The notes: generated from the sequence alone by a model not told the origin. 64,000 nucleotides of DNA from Hoeflea sp. (GCF_002733955.1 NZ_NVXQ01000009.1:143348-207347), one strand, 5' to 3'. Numbered from the stretch's first letter, positions 53,847 through 63,217 are shown. Made by a program: numbers and translations.

Positions 53847-54595
53847 ACAAGGCAGTGCTAGAAGTCCGCGACCTTCAGAAAACCTTCGGCGCTGTCACTG
53901 CGGCGCAGGACATCTCGGTCACCGTGCCCGAAGGCGCGGTCTATTCGCTGATCGGCTCGAACGGCGCCGGCAAGACGACCTTCGTCAACATGGTGACCGG
54001 CTACATCAAGCCCGATTCCGGCCTGATCAATTTCGGCAACCGCAACATTGCCGGCATGGCCCCGCGCCAGATCACCCGACTGGGCATTCACCGCTCGTTC
54101 CAGATTGCCCAGCTCTGCGCCGAGCTGACAGTCGAGGAAAACATGCTGGTGGCCGATGCGATCCACGGCCACCCGGGCCCTTCGTTTCTGCGCAGGGCCC
54201 ACAATGCCGAGGCGCGCGAGCGTGCGCTGGCGACGCTTGAGCGCTTCCACATCGCCGAACACCGCGACAGGCTGGTGCCCGAGCTTTCCGGCGGGGTCAA
54301 GAAGTTGCTCGACATTGCCATGGCCATGGCCGGCGAGACGCAGATCATGATGCTCGACGAGCCCACTTCCGGGGTAGCGGCCGACGAGAAGTTCCCGATC
54401 ATGGATCTCGTCATGGACGCGCTGCGCTCGGCCGGTGTCACGGTGATTTTCGTGGAACACGACATGGACATCGTCACCCGCTATTCCGAACGCGTGCTGG
54501 CCTTTTACGATGGCCGCATCATTGCCGATGATGCGCCCGGCGAGGTGTTGTCCGATCCCGAAGTGCAACGATACGTGACGGGGGCGCCGGCATGA
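53843..54595 (+). CDS. ABC transporter ATP-binding protein, LivG type
   Basis: A 250-residue ATPase subunit. Walker A is GSNGAGKTTFVNMVTG near residue 38; Walker B is IMMLDEPTSGVAADE near residue 170. The ABC signature reads LSGGVKKLLDIAMAMAG, where the usual Gln after LSGG is Lys. EHDMDIVTRYSERVLAFYDGRIIADDAPGEV is typical of LivG. It overlaps both neighbours by four bases (ATGA). Confidence 0.93.
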   Translation: MNKAVLEVRDLQKTFGAVTAAQDISVTVPEGAVYSLIGSNGAGKTTFVNMVTGYIKPDSGLINFGNRNIAGMAPRQITRLGIHRSFQIAQLCAELTVEENMLVADAIHGHPGPSFLRRAHNAEARERALATLERFHIAEHRDRLVPELSGGVKKLLDIAMAMAGETQIMMLDEPTSGVAADEKFPIMDLVMDALRSAGVTVIFVEHDMDIVTRYSERVLAFYDGRIIADDAPGEVLSDPEVQRYVTGAPA

Positions 54596-55272
54596 GCCTG
54601 AAACTCGAAAATGTCGAAGTCAGCATCCAGGCAGCACCGATCCTGCGTGGCGTCAGCCTCGAGGTCGGCACCGGTGAGCGCATGGGACTGGTCGGCCGCA
54701 ACGGCGCGGGCAAGACCACGTTCATGCGCACCATCACCGGGCTTGCCAGCATGTCGTCCGGCAAGGTGTTCTGGCATGGCGATGACATCACCGCGATGCC
54801 GCCGCGGGACCGCGCCCGGCTCGGTTTCGGCTACATGCCCGAAGACCGCCGCCTGGTTCCGGATCTGACGGTCGAAGAAAACATGCTGCTCCCGGCCTGG
54901 GTCAATGACGATATCGATGGCGCGAAGGGCCTTGAATTCGTCTACGACCTGATGCCGGAACTGACCAAGATGGCGTCGCGCAAGGCGCTGCTCCTGTCGG
55001 GTGGGCAGCAGAAGATGGTCGCCCTTGGCCGCGCCCTGATCGCCGGCCGCAAGCTGTTGCTGCTCGACGAGCCGTTCGAGGGCGTGGCACCGGCGCTGGC
55101 CAAGCGGATTTCCGAGGTCATCACCTCGCTCAAGGGCGAGGGCCTGTCCGTGCTCATCGCGCAGTCCGAACTCAGCCACTCGCTCGATCTGCTGCAGCGT
55201 GAGAGCGTGATCGAACGCGGCGAGATTATCCGGGTGAACGTCATTGATGCGACGCTGGCGGAGGGGTTATGA
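54592..55272 (+). CDS. ABC transporter ATP-binding protein, LivF type
   Basis: A 226-residue ATPase subunit with Walker A GRNGAGKTTFMRTITG near residue 37, the signature LLSGGQQKMVALGRALIAG near residue 138 (standard Gln) and Walker B LLLLDEPFEGVAP near residue 158. FGYMPEDRRLVPDLTVEENM near residue 83 is the LivF Q-loop region. It pairs with the LivG-type subunit. A 71-bp gap follows before the regulator gene. Confidence 0.93.
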   Translation: MSLKLENVEVSIQAAPILRGVSLEVGTGERMGLVGRNGAGKTTFMRTITGLASMSSGKVFWHGDDITAMPPRDRARLGFGYMPEDRRLVPDLTVEENMLLPAWVNDDIDGAKGLEFVYDLMPELTKMASRKALLLSGGQQKMVALGRALIAGRKLLLLDEPFEGVAPALAKRISEVITSLKGEGLSVLIAQSELSHSLDLLQRESVIERGEIIRVNVIDATLAEGL

Positions 55273-55343
55273 GAGCCCGTCGCCCATACCTGCCTGCAGC
55301 AGGGTCCTGCTTCCAAGCGCAGGATTTGAAGAGATAATTCCCC

Positions 55344-56108
55344 ATGCCGCTCAAACCCAAACAGCTTCGTGTCCAGCATGCCTATGAACAGGTGTCGACC
55401 GAAATCGAAGCCCAGATTCTCAACGCCTCGCTCAAGCCCGGCGACCGGCTTCCGGGCGAGGTCGAGATGGCCAGCATGTTCAACGTCAACCGCTCCACCG
55501 TGCGCGAGGGCATCCGGCGGCTTGAAAGCGAGGGCTTCGTGCGCCGGATTTCGCCGCGCAAGCTCGTGGTCTCGATCCCGCGCATGGCCGAGCTGTCCTC
55601 GCGGCAGACCCGCGCCCTGAGCATGCTCGACGTCACCTTCGAAGAGCTGTGGAATGTCGCCATCGCCACCGAGCCGCTGGCGGCTGAGCTAGCCGCCAAA
55701 CACGCCGATGCCGAGGATCTGGCGGCATTGGACGAGATCCACCGGGCGCTGGTGGCCGCGGAAGGCCAGGGCCAGGCGACGGTGGAAATCGACACCGCCT
55801 TTCATTCCCGTGTGGCGGCTGCAAGCAAGAACCGGGTTCTGCAGCTGGCGCGCGAGCCGATCGGGTTCTTGCTCTACAGCGGCGTCGACGTGCTGATCCC
55901 CAAGCTGCCGCAAGCCATGTCACGCCAGCTTGTCGCTCATCACCACATCATCAAGGCGATACGGGGCAGGGACGCTGACACCGCCAGGCTGTGGATGACC
56001 CGGCACATTGATGATTTCATGCGCGGTTACCTGCATGCAGGCCTGCCGATTGACGAGCCGATCACAAGTCCGACCGGTCGGTTGGCCGGATTGAGCCAGC
56101 CGTCGTGA
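55344..56108 (+). CDS. GntR/FadR family transcriptional regulator
   Basis: A 254-residue regulator. The N-terminal winged helix (ILNASLKPGDRLPGEVEMASMFNVNRSTVREGIRRLESEGFVRR) is followed by an FCD ligand-binding domain with the metal-site His and Asp pattern (DTAFHSRVA near residue 150, HHHIIKAIRGRDADTARLWMTRHI near residue 195). Such proteins respond to organic acids and usually repress a nearby operon. The inverted repeat at 50461 is the likely target, by inference. The binding protein-to-ATPase genes lie just upstream. Confidence 0.93.
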   Translation: MPLKPKQLRVQHAYEQVSTEIEAQILNASLKPGDRLPGEVEMASMFNVNRSTVREGIRRLESEGFVRRISPRKLVVSIPRMAELSSRQTRALSMLDVTFEELWNVAIATEPLAAELAAKHADAEDLAALDEIHRALVAAEGQGQATVEIDTAFHSRVAAASKNRVLQLAREPIGFLLYSGVDVLIPKLPQAMSRQLVAHHHIIKAIRGRDADTARLWMTRHIDDFMRGYLHAGLPIDEPITSPTGRLAGLSQPS

Positions 56109-56175
56109 CGGGTCAAAACAGAAACAGGGTTTGCCGCCGGCCAGTCGGCAAACCGGATTGGGACGAGGACCGCAG

Positions 56176-57768
56176 ATGACGACGCAGCTGGCATTGCGCA
56201 GGGAACTTCACTACGGCAATCGCGTGGTCGCGTGCCATGCCGAACGCCCGCCCAATGTCCATGCAATGCTGGCCGAGGCCGTCGCCCGCTATCCGCACAG
56301 GGAAGCCCTGATCTGCGAGGAGGTCCGTTGGACCTATACCCGCCTGGATGAGGAGGTGGGGCGCGTCGCCGCAGGACTTGCGGCCCTCGGCGTGGGGCAG
56401 GGCGACAGGGTGGCCCTGCTTCTGGGCAATGGTGTGCCTTTCGTGGTGCTGACCTATGCCGCGGCCCGGCTCGGTGCCGTGACGGTCCCGCTGAGCATTC
56501 GCGACCAGATGCCGGGCATCCGCCATGCGCTGGTCAATTCCGAGGCCATCGCGCTTGTCGTCGAGGCGGAGTTTGCCGGCCTTGTTCCGCCGCCGGACGA
56601 AACGCCGAGCCTTGCTGCCCGAATCGCCGTGGGCATGGCACCCGGCTACCGCGACTATGACATGCTGCGTGAGGCCGGGACGCTTGTGGAGGCCGCCGAT
56701 GTGGGCGAGGAGGAGGTTGCGACCATCCTCTACACATCAGGCACCACCGGGGTCCCCAAGGGCGCGATGCTGACCGGTCTCGGGATCGTTCATTCTTCCA
56801 TGAATTTCGTGCAGACGATGGACCTTGGCCCGGGCGACAAGACCATCGTGGTCGTGCCCATGAGCCATGTCACCGGGCTGGTGGCTGGCATCCACACGCT
56901 GATCTGCGCCGGGGGCAGCATCGTCACCATGCGAGAGTTCAAGGCTGAGCGTTTTCTCGACTGTGCCGCGCGCGAGGCCATGACCTGTTCGCTGATGGTT
57001 CCGGCCATGTACAATCTGTGCCTGCATCAGGCCGATCTGAGCGACTACGATCTCTCCTCTTGGCGGGTGGGTGGCTATGGCGGCGCGCCAATGCCGGCTG
57101 CGACCATTGAACGGCTGGCGGACGCGCTGCCGGGCCTGGGGTTGATGAACGCCTATGGCGCAACGGAAGTGACGTCTCCGGCCACCGTCATGCCGGCCGA
57201 CCAGACAGCGGCTCGGCGCTTGTCTGTTGGGCTGCCGGTTCCGGGGGCGGAGATTTGCGTCGTGGACGAGGCAGGCCGCGAAGTGCCGGCCGGCGAAAAT
57301 GGTGAATTGTGGATCCGGGGCGCGATGGTGGTTCCCGGCTACTGGCGCAACCCGGAAGCCGATGCGCGAGAATTCTCGGCAGGCTTCTGGAAATCCGGCG
57401 ATATCGGTGCAATCGACGCCGACGGCTTTGTCCATGTCCACGACCGCAAGAAGGATATGATCAACCGCGGCGGCTACAAGGTCTTCACCGCCCAGGTCGA
57501 AAGCGTGTTGACCGCCTGTCACGGCGTGATCGAGGCCGCAGTGATCGCCAAGCCCTGTCCGATCCTGGGCGAGCGCGTGCATGCCGTGCTCTCCATCGAA
57601 CTCGGCAGCGTCACCGAGCTTGAGGTGTCGCAACGCTGCGCGGCCCGGCTCGCCGATTACCAGTGCCCCGAAACCTATACATTTTACGACGAGCCATTGC
57701 CGCGCAATGCCAATGGCAAGGTTCTCAAGCGCCAGATCCGGCAGCAGCTCGGGTTTCTGGATCCATGA
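56176..57768 (+). CDS. Class I AMP-forming acyl-CoA synthetase
   Basis: A 530-residue adenylate-forming enzyme that makes CoA esters via an acyl-AMP. The P-loop is ATILYTSGTTGVPKGAML near residue 180; the adenine-binding motif is NAYGATEVTSPATV near residue 325; the hinge and C-terminal domain show FVHVHDRKKDMINRGGYKV near residue 430 and the catalytic Lys in PRNANGKVLKRQIR near residue 510. The acyl substrate is unknown, possibly what the adjacent importer brings in. The ATG at 56176 is chosen because GAGGA is eight bases before it. Confidence 0.93.
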   Translation: MTTQLALRRELHYGNRVVACHAERPPNVHAMLAEAVARYPHREALICEEVRWTYTRLDEEVGRVAAGLAALGVGQGDRVALLLGNGVPFVVLTYAAARLGAVTVPLSIRDQMPGIRHALVNSEAIALVVEAEFAGLVPPPDETPSLAARIAVGMAPGYRDYDMLREAGTLVEAADVGEEEVATILYTSGTTGVPKGAMLTGLGIVHSSMNFVQTMDLGPGDKTIVVVPMSHVTGLVAGIHTLICAGGSIVTMREFKAERFLDCAAREAMTCSLMVPAMYNLCLHQADLSDYDLSSWRVGGYGGAPMPAATIERLADALPGLGLMNAYGATEVTSPATVMPADQTAARRLSVGLPVPGAEICVVDEAGREVPAGENGELWIRGAMVVPGYWRNPEADAREFSAGFWKSGDIGAIDADGFVHVHDRKKDMINRGGYKVFTAQVESVLTACHGVIEAAVIAKPCPILGERVHAVLSIELGSVTELEVSQRCAARLADYQCPETYTFYDEPLPRNANGKVLKRQIRQQLGFLDP

Positions 57769-57864
57769 TGTTCACGCAGCGCCGCCAGGGGCGGCAGCTG
57801 ATCACTTTCAGATACGCCACCGGACAGAAGACCGGCGGATAGCCACAAGCAAGGACGAACCACC

Positions 57865-59055
57865 ATGAACAAGCTGCTGCAAAGAACCGGTGTGTCAGCC
57901 CGGGCACTGGAGATCGCAGATCGGGTTGAACAGTTCGTCCGCGAGAAAGTCGTCCCCTTTGAACGCGATCCGCGTCTGGGCTTCCATGGTCCGACCGAGG
58001 ACCTCGCCGATGAGCTCAAAGACCTGGCCCGCGCAGCCGGCGTGATGACCCCGCATATCCTCGATGATGGCGATCATCTGACCCAGCGCGAAACCGCCTC
58101 CGTGCTGATCCGCTCCGGTCTGTCGATCCTCGGGCCGCTGGCCTGCCACACCTGTGCTCCGGACGAAGGCAACATCTATCTTCTGGGCAAGGTCGCCTCG
58201 CCGGAGCTCAAGCAGCGTTTCCTGACCCGGATGGTCGATGGCTCGATGCGCACGGCGTTTTTCATGACCGAGCCGGCAGAGGATGGCGGCGCAGGCTCCG
58301 ACCCCTCTATGATGCAGACCACCTGCAGGATGGATGGCAACCACTGGGTGATCAACGGCCGCAAAGCCTTCATCACCGGCGCCGAGGGCGCCGGCATGGG
58401 CATCATCATGGCCAGATCCGACGATGGCGCTTGCATGTTCCTGGTCGATCTGCCCAACCCGGCGATCCGCATCGAACGGGTGCTCGACACCATCGACAAT
58501 TCGATGCCCGGCGGCCATGCCGTCATCACCATCGACAATCTGCGCGTCCCCGCCGACCAGATGCTGGGCGAATCGGGCGAGGGCTTCAAATATGCCCAGG
58601 TCCGGCTGGCGCCTGCGCGGCTCAGCCATTGCATGCGCTGGCTCGGGGCCTGCGTGCGCGCCAACGAGATTGCCACCGACTATGCCAACCGCCGCTTGGC
58701 CTTTGGCAAACAGCTGGTCGATCACGAAGGCGTCGGCTTCATGCTGGCCGAGAACCTGATGGACCTCAAGCAGGCGGAGCTGATGATCTACTGGTGCGCC
58801 GATGTGCTCGACAGCGGCGCTCAGGGGGGCGCCGAAAGTTCGATGGCCAAGGTGGCGGTCTCCGAGGCGCTGATGCGTGTCGCTGACCGCTGTGTGCAAT
58901 GCATGGGCGGGCAGGGGGTGACGGCCGATTCGATGGTCGAGCAGGTGTTCCGCGAAATCCGCGCCTTCCGCATCTATGACGGGCCGACCGAGGTTCACAA
59001 GTGGAGCCTGGCCAAGAAGATCAAGCGCGACTGGAAGGCGGAAAACGCCAAATGA
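57865..59055 (+). CDS. Acyl-CoA dehydrogenase, ACAD10/11-like
   Basis: A 396-residue flavoprotein. The FAD loop is FFMTEPAEDGGAGSDPSMMQ near residue 132, with VINGRKAFITGAEG near residue 162. RRLAFGKQLVDHEGVGFML near residue 274 and QCMGGQGVTADSMVEQVFREIRAFRIYDGPTEVH near residue 345 are family features. The C-terminal end YDGPTEVH (the usual YEGT is replaced) is the ACAD10/11 type, with Asp in the position of the classic catalytic Glu. Human ACAD11 acts on 4-hydroxy acyl-CoA derivatives; the substrate here is unknown. Its stop overlaps the next gene by four bases. Confidence 0.9.
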   Translation: MNKLLQRTGVSARALEIADRVEQFVREKVVPFERDPRLGFHGPTEDLADELKDLARAAGVMTPHILDDGDHLTQRETASVLIRSGLSILGPLACHTCAPDEGNIYLLGKVASPELKQRFLTRMVDGSMRTAFFMTEPAEDGGAGSDPSMMQTTCRMDGNHWVINGRKAFITGAEGAGMGIIMARSDDGACMFLVDLPNPAIRIERVLDTIDNSMPGGHAVITIDNLRVPADQMLGESGEGFKYAQVRLAPARLSHCMRWLGACVRANEIATDYANRRLAFGKQLVDHEGVGFMLAENLMDLKQAELMIYWCADVLDSGAQGGAESSMAKVAVSEALMRVADRCVQCMGGQGVTADSMVEQVFREIRAFRIYDGPTEVHKWSLAKKIKRDWKAENAK

Positions 59056-59864
59056 CCTCCATCGCTGACACCACGGCCTCGCCGCCGGTCCTGCTCGATG
59101 TCACTGCTGGCATTGCCCGCATTACGCTCAACCGACCGGACCGGGGCAATGCCCTCAATCAGCCGATGGCGGATGCGCTGCTGAATGCCGCCCTGCGCGT
59201 TGCCAACGACACCGAAATCCGCTGCGTGATCCTGACCGGGGCGGGCCGGATGTTCTGTGTCGGCGGCGATATCGGCGATTTTGCCGGCAGCAGCGAAGGC
59301 ACCGGCGCGTTCCTTGGCCGCTTGGCCGGGACGCTGCACCAGGCGATGCAACTGCTGGCCAAGATGCCCAAACCGATGATCTGTCTGGTCAATGGCCCTG
59401 CGGCCGGGGCAGGGCTTAGCATGGCGATCAGCGGCGACATCGTGCTGGCCCATCCCTCCGCCCATTTCACCGCCGCCTATCTCGGCATCGGCCTGACGCC
59501 GGACGGCGGCATGACCTGGCTCTTGCCGCGCCTGGTCGGCATGCGGCTGGCGCAAGAGATCATTCTGAGCAACCGGCGCGTCGGCGCTGAAGAGGCGGCC
59601 GCGATTGGCCTGGTGACCCGCGTGGTGGAAGATGACGCGCTGGACACACAAGGCTCCGAACTCGCCACCCGACTGGCATCCGGCGCGGTGGCGGCCATGG
59701 CCGCATCACGCAGGCTGCTGCAGGACAGCTTTGCCTCCGGCCTTGCCAGCCAGATGGACCGGGAGCTGGGGTCCATTGCCGCCGCCGGAGAAGGCGCCGA
59801 AGGCCGCGAAGGCGTCAGCGCCTTTCTGGATCGCCGGCCGCCGGACTTCCCCAATGCATCCTGA
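59052..59864 (+). CDS. Enoyl-CoA hydratase/isomerase, PaaG-like
   Basis: A 270-residue crotonase-fold enzyme. The oxyanion hole parts are RMFCVGGDIGDFAG near residue 68 and LVNGPAAGAGLSMAISGDIV near residue 116. LGIGLTPDGGMTWLLPRLVG near residue 143 carries Asp as in PaaG and other isomerases, while the Glu of true hydratases is missing from the preceding helix. It is therefore more likely an enoyl-CoA isomerase than a hydratase. The ATGA overlap with the dehydrogenase fixes the start at 59052. Confidence 0.88.
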   Translation: MTSIADTTASPPVLLDVTAGIARITLNRPDRGNALNQPMADALLNAALRVANDTEIRCVILTGAGRMFCVGGDIGDFAGSSEGTGAFLGRLAGTLHQAMQLLAKMPKPMICLVNGPAAGAGLSMAISGDIVLAHPSAHFTAAYLGIGLTPDGGMTWLLPRLVGMRLAQEIILSNRRVGAEEAAAIGLVTRVVEDDALDTQGSELATRLASGAVAAMAASRRLLQDSFASGLASQMDRELGSIAAAGEGAEGREGVSAFLDRRPPDFPNAS

Positions 59865-59972
59865 GGCGGGGCTACGGAGACGGACAGCGCCGCATCACCC
59901 GAAGCCGCCAGCTTTCGATCCGCCGCGCCATCAGCGCCGCGCCGCAGTCACCAAATCTCGGGAACAGATCAG

Positions 59973-61088
59973 ATGAGCCATCTTTTTCAACCATTGCAGC
60001 TCGGCGCGCTCGAGCTCGAAAACCGCATCATCATCGCGCCGATGTGCCAGTACTCGGCCGTCGACGGCAATGCCCAGGACTGGCACCTGATCCATCTCGC
60101 AAGCCTGGCGCTCTCGGGCGCCGGACTGCTGATCATCGAGGCCACCGCTGTCTCGCCGGAGGGCCGCATTTCGCCGGCCGATCTCGGGATGTACTCGGAT
60201 GACAACGAGGCGGCGCTGGGCCGGGTGATGCAGGCGCTGGCGAAGCACTCGGACATGCCGCTGGCAATCCAGCTTTCGCACGCCGGGCGCAAAGGCTCGA
60301 GCCAGCCGCCCTGGGAAGGTGGCGCCCAGATCCGGGCGGACCAGACCAATGGCTGGAAGGCCGAGGCGCCGTCCGCCGTGCCGCACGCGGAGGGGGAAGA
60401 TACGCCGGCAGCACTGGATGAGGCGGGCCTCGCCCGTGTGCGCGCGGATTTCGTACGCGCAGCGCAAAGGGCCCTGCGGCTTGGTATCCGCGGCATCGAG
60501 GTGCACATGGCCCATGGCTACCTGCTGCACCAGTTCCTCTCGCCGCTGTCGAACCGGCGCAATGATGCCTATGGCGGCACGCTCGAGAACCGGATGCGCT
60601 TCCCGCTTGAGGTCTTTGACGCGATCAGGGCGGAAATGCCCGCCGAAATGCCGGTCTGGGTCAGGGTATCGGCCACCGACTGGGTCGAGGGCGGCTGGGA
60701 CCTCGACAGCACGGTTGCGCTCTCCAAGGCCCTGAAACAGCGCGGCTGTGCCGCCATTCACGTCAGCACCGGCGGTGTGTCGACAAAACAGACGATTCCG
60801 GCCGGCCCCGGCTTTCAGGTCCCGTTTGCAGCAAGGATCAAGGCCGAAACCGGCCTGCCCACCTTTGCCGTCGGCCTGATCACGGAACCCGAACAGGCCG
60901 AGACAATCCTGCAAAAAGGCGAAGCCGACGCGATCGCGCTGGCCCGGGCAATGCTTTACGATCCGCACTGGCCCTGGCACGCAGCCGCAGCCCTCGGCGC
61001 CAAGGTCACGGCCCCGAAGCAGTACTGGCGCTCAAACCCGCGCGAATTCCCGGATCTCTTCAAGAACACCAGGACAGCACAGCGCTGA
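59973..61088 (+). CDS. NADH:flavin oxidoreductase, XenA-like ene-reductase
   Basis: A 371-residue FMN enzyme of the old yellow enzyme family, of the XenA/YqjM subclass. The active-site Cys is in IIAPMCQYSAVDGN near residue 27; AIQLSHAGRKGSSQPPWEGG near residue 98 holds the substrate-binding His region, EVHMAHGYLLHQFLSPLSNRR near residue 175 the FMN and Tyr region, and FAVGLITEPEQAE near residue 292 the phosphate site. XenA-type enzymes reduce enones. Coupled with the crotonase and dehydrogenase, it may act on unsaturated ketone or enoate intermediates. Confidence 0.92.
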   Translation: MSHLFQPLQLGALELENRIIIAPMCQYSAVDGNAQDWHLIHLASLALSGAGLLIIEATAVSPEGRISPADLGMYSDDNEAALGRVMQALAKHSDMPLAIQLSHAGRKGSSQPPWEGGAQIRADQTNGWKAEAPSAVPHAEGEDTPAALDEAGLARVRADFVRAAQRALRLGIRGIEVHMAHGYLLHQFLSPLSNRRNDAYGGTLENRMRFPLEVFDAIRAEMPAEMPVWVRVSATDWVEGGWDLDSTVALSKALKQRGCAAIHVSTGGVSTKQTIPAGPGFQVPFAARIKAETGLPTFAVGLITEPEQAETILQKGEADAIALARAMLYDPHWPWHAAAALGAKVTAPKQYWRSNPREFPDLFKNTRTAQR

Positions 61089-61207
61089 CGGCTGTCAGCC
61101 GCGGTCATCGATGCAACTGGACAGAGCGCTTTGGAGGTACCCCGTCCGTGGCCACAGATATGTGGACCATTCCAACGGCGAGCATTCTGCATGCTTTTGG
61201 AGAAGAG

Positions 61208-61283
<76 letters not shown>

Positions 61284-61366
61284 AGCGGGGATGCGGATAG
61301 CAGCATCGGGTTTCCCAAGCAAGGGGGAAAACGCGATTAGCTGACCGGGCCTGGCCAGAACGCCCG

Positions 61367-62056
61367 TCAGCGTCCTTCGTGGAAATCCTTGCGCATGTAG
61401 ATCGAGGTCAGCCCCACCTGGAAGCGGAAATCATAGCCGTTCCCGCTCATGATCCGGAAGGTCTCGGTCTGCATGACATCCGGAATCGTCTCGGCATAGG
61501 TTTCAATGGCGATCATACGCGGCTTTTGCGGCCAGGCTGCGAGCGAGGCGATCGCTTCTTCGTCCATGCCCTCGATGTCGATATTCATGAAATCGATGCC
61601 CTTGGGCGCCAGTTCCGCGCTTTCGGCGATGATCGATGCCACGGAGCGGCAGGGCACAGTGATCGATGTCTGCTTGCCGCGATCCGACGCCATCTCCGGT
61701 ACCACCGTTCCGGTCAGGTCGGTTTCCTCTGCGGCGAAGAAGTCTATCGTGTCGCGTTCGGCGGCGATGCTGTCGGAGACGACCGCAGCCCAGATCGTGC
61801 GATCCTGCTTGCGTACCCGGCGCAGAATGTCGACGCTCTTGCGGTTGGCATCCACATTGACGCCGGTCCAGCCGCGAAGCCACAGCCGCGCGGTGTTGGA
61901 ATGGGCAAAGGGATGGTGCGCGCCGATATCGACGTAGAAACCCTGTTTCTGCTTGTCGAAATTGCGGTGGACGATGACGTCTTCGCCCCATTGCCCGAAG
62001 CGCGCCTTGATCTTTCCGTAAGGCCCGAGGAGGTGAAGCAGACGCGGGATGCGCAT
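61367..62056 (-). CDS. FkbM family methyltransferase
   Basis: A 229-residue SAM-dependent methyltransferase. The motif I region is FYVDIGAHHPFAHSNT near residue 40, and INVDANRKSVDILRR follows. The FkbM signature FMNIDIEGMDEEAIASL is near residue 158, with MIAIETYAETIPDVM after it. Family members often methylate sugar hydroxyls of polysaccharides or glycolipids; the substrate here is unknown. The ATG is eight bases after the rlmB stop, so the two genes share a transcript. Confidence 0.9.
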   Translation of the reverse strand: MRIPRLLHLLGPYGKIKARFGQWGEDVIVHRNFDKQKQGFYVDIGAHHPFAHSNTARLWLRGWTGVNVDANRKSVDILRRVRKQDRTIWAAVVSDSIAAERDTIDFFAAEETDLTGTVVPEMASDRGKQTSITVPCRSVASIIAESAELAPKGIDFMNIDIEGMDEEAIASLAAWPQKPRMIAIETYAETIPDVMQTETFRIMSGNGYDFRFQVGLTSIYMRKDFHEGR

Positions 62057-62064
62057 TGCCGACC

Positions 62065-62958
62065 TCAGCTCTTGCCCAGGTGCTGCCGCGCCGCATAAAG
62101 CGCAATCGCCGTGGCATTGGAGACATTGAGCGACTTGATTTCGCCGGGCATTTCGAGCCGTGTCAGGATGTCGACGGTCTCGCGTGTCTTTTGCCGCAAT
62201 CCCTTGCCTTCGGCGCCGAGCACCAGCGCGATCCTGTCGCCTGACAACCCGGCCTCGATCGGCTCGGGACCTTCCGAATCAAGCCCGATGGTGGAGAAGC
62301 CCTGCGCCTTGAGCTCGTCGATCGCCGCGGCCAGGTTGCGAACCTCGATGTGGTCGATCATTTCCAGCGCGCCGGAGGCGGCCTTGGCCAGCACGCCTGA
62401 TTCCTGCGGGCTGTGGCGCTGGGTGGTGATCAGCGCGCCGGCGCCGAAGGCCACGGCGGAACGCATGATGGCGCCGACATTGTGCGGGTCGGTAACCTGG
62501 TCGAGAATGACCACGAGCCGAGTGTCGCCCAGCGCCGAGAGCGGCCGCGCCGTCAGTGGAGCGGCTTCCAGAAGCACGCCCTGATGCACCGCATCATCGC
62601 CGAGCAGCTGGTCGATCTGTTGCGGGCTGACCAGTTCGAGCGGATAGGGCAGATCGGCGTCTTCGGCGATCTCGAGCCGCATCAGCGCGTTGCGGGTGGC
62701 CTTCATGGCGGTGATCCGCCGCGCCGGGTTGTCGAGCGCCGCACGCACCGTGTGCAGGCCATACAGATAGATGGTGTCAGGCGCCACACGCCCGGCATAG
62801 AGCGAGCCCTTGCGCGCAGGCAGGTCGCGCTTGCTGCGCGGCTGCGCCGGCGGCAGGCCTTGTTGATCGCGCTTGGCGTCGCGATGGGCGCGGCGCAGCT
62901 TGGCGTAATGGGTATCGCGGTTGGAACCGGGCGCGCCGGCATCGTCATCTTTGCTCAT
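62065..62958 (-). CDS. rlmB: 23S rRNA (guanosine-2'-O-)-methyltransferase RlmB
   Basis: A 297-residue SPOUT methyltransferase of the TrmH/RlmB family, which methylates G2251 of 23S rRNA. A basic, disordered N terminus (about 50 residues) precedes the substrate-binding domain (IYLYGLHTVRAALDNPARRI). The three SPOUT motifs are DPHNVGAIMRSAVAFGAGALI, LVLGAEGKGLRQKT and LNVSNATAIALYAAR. The ATG at 62958 is chosen since upstream sequence in frame is not family-like. FkbM follows. Confidence 0.93.
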   Translation of the reverse strand: MSKDDDAGAPGSNRDTHYAKLRRAHRDAKRDQQGLPPAQPRSKRDLPARKGSLYAGRVAPDTIYLYGLHTVRAALDNPARRITAMKATRNALMRLEIAEDADLPYPLELVSPQQIDQLLGDDAVHQGVLLEAAPLTARPLSALGDTRLVVILDQVTDPHNVGAIMRSAVAFGAGALITTQRHSPQESGVLAKAASGALEMIDHIEVRNLAAAIDELKAQGFSTIGLDSEGPEPIEAGLSGDRIALVLGAEGKGLRQKTRETVDILTRLEMPGEIKSLNVSNATAIALYAARQHLGKS

Positions 62959-63217
62959 GGCGCGCTTATACTCCAATTGTGATCTGGTGCAATCGGTGCC
63001 GCGAGGCGGGATTTCCGGCGCTTGAGCCCGTGCCACGGAGGCAGCGCCGGACGGATGCACAAGAACTGTCGGTTTTTGTCGCGATCCGTGTTGACACGGG
63101 AACCGCGCGCCGTCATAACGCCGACCGCGGTGCAGGTGTTTCTAACCAATCACTTGGCCCGCGAACCTGAACGTTTCAGGTTGTCCATCTTGGATGCATG
63201 ACCCTGACGGTTGGACC

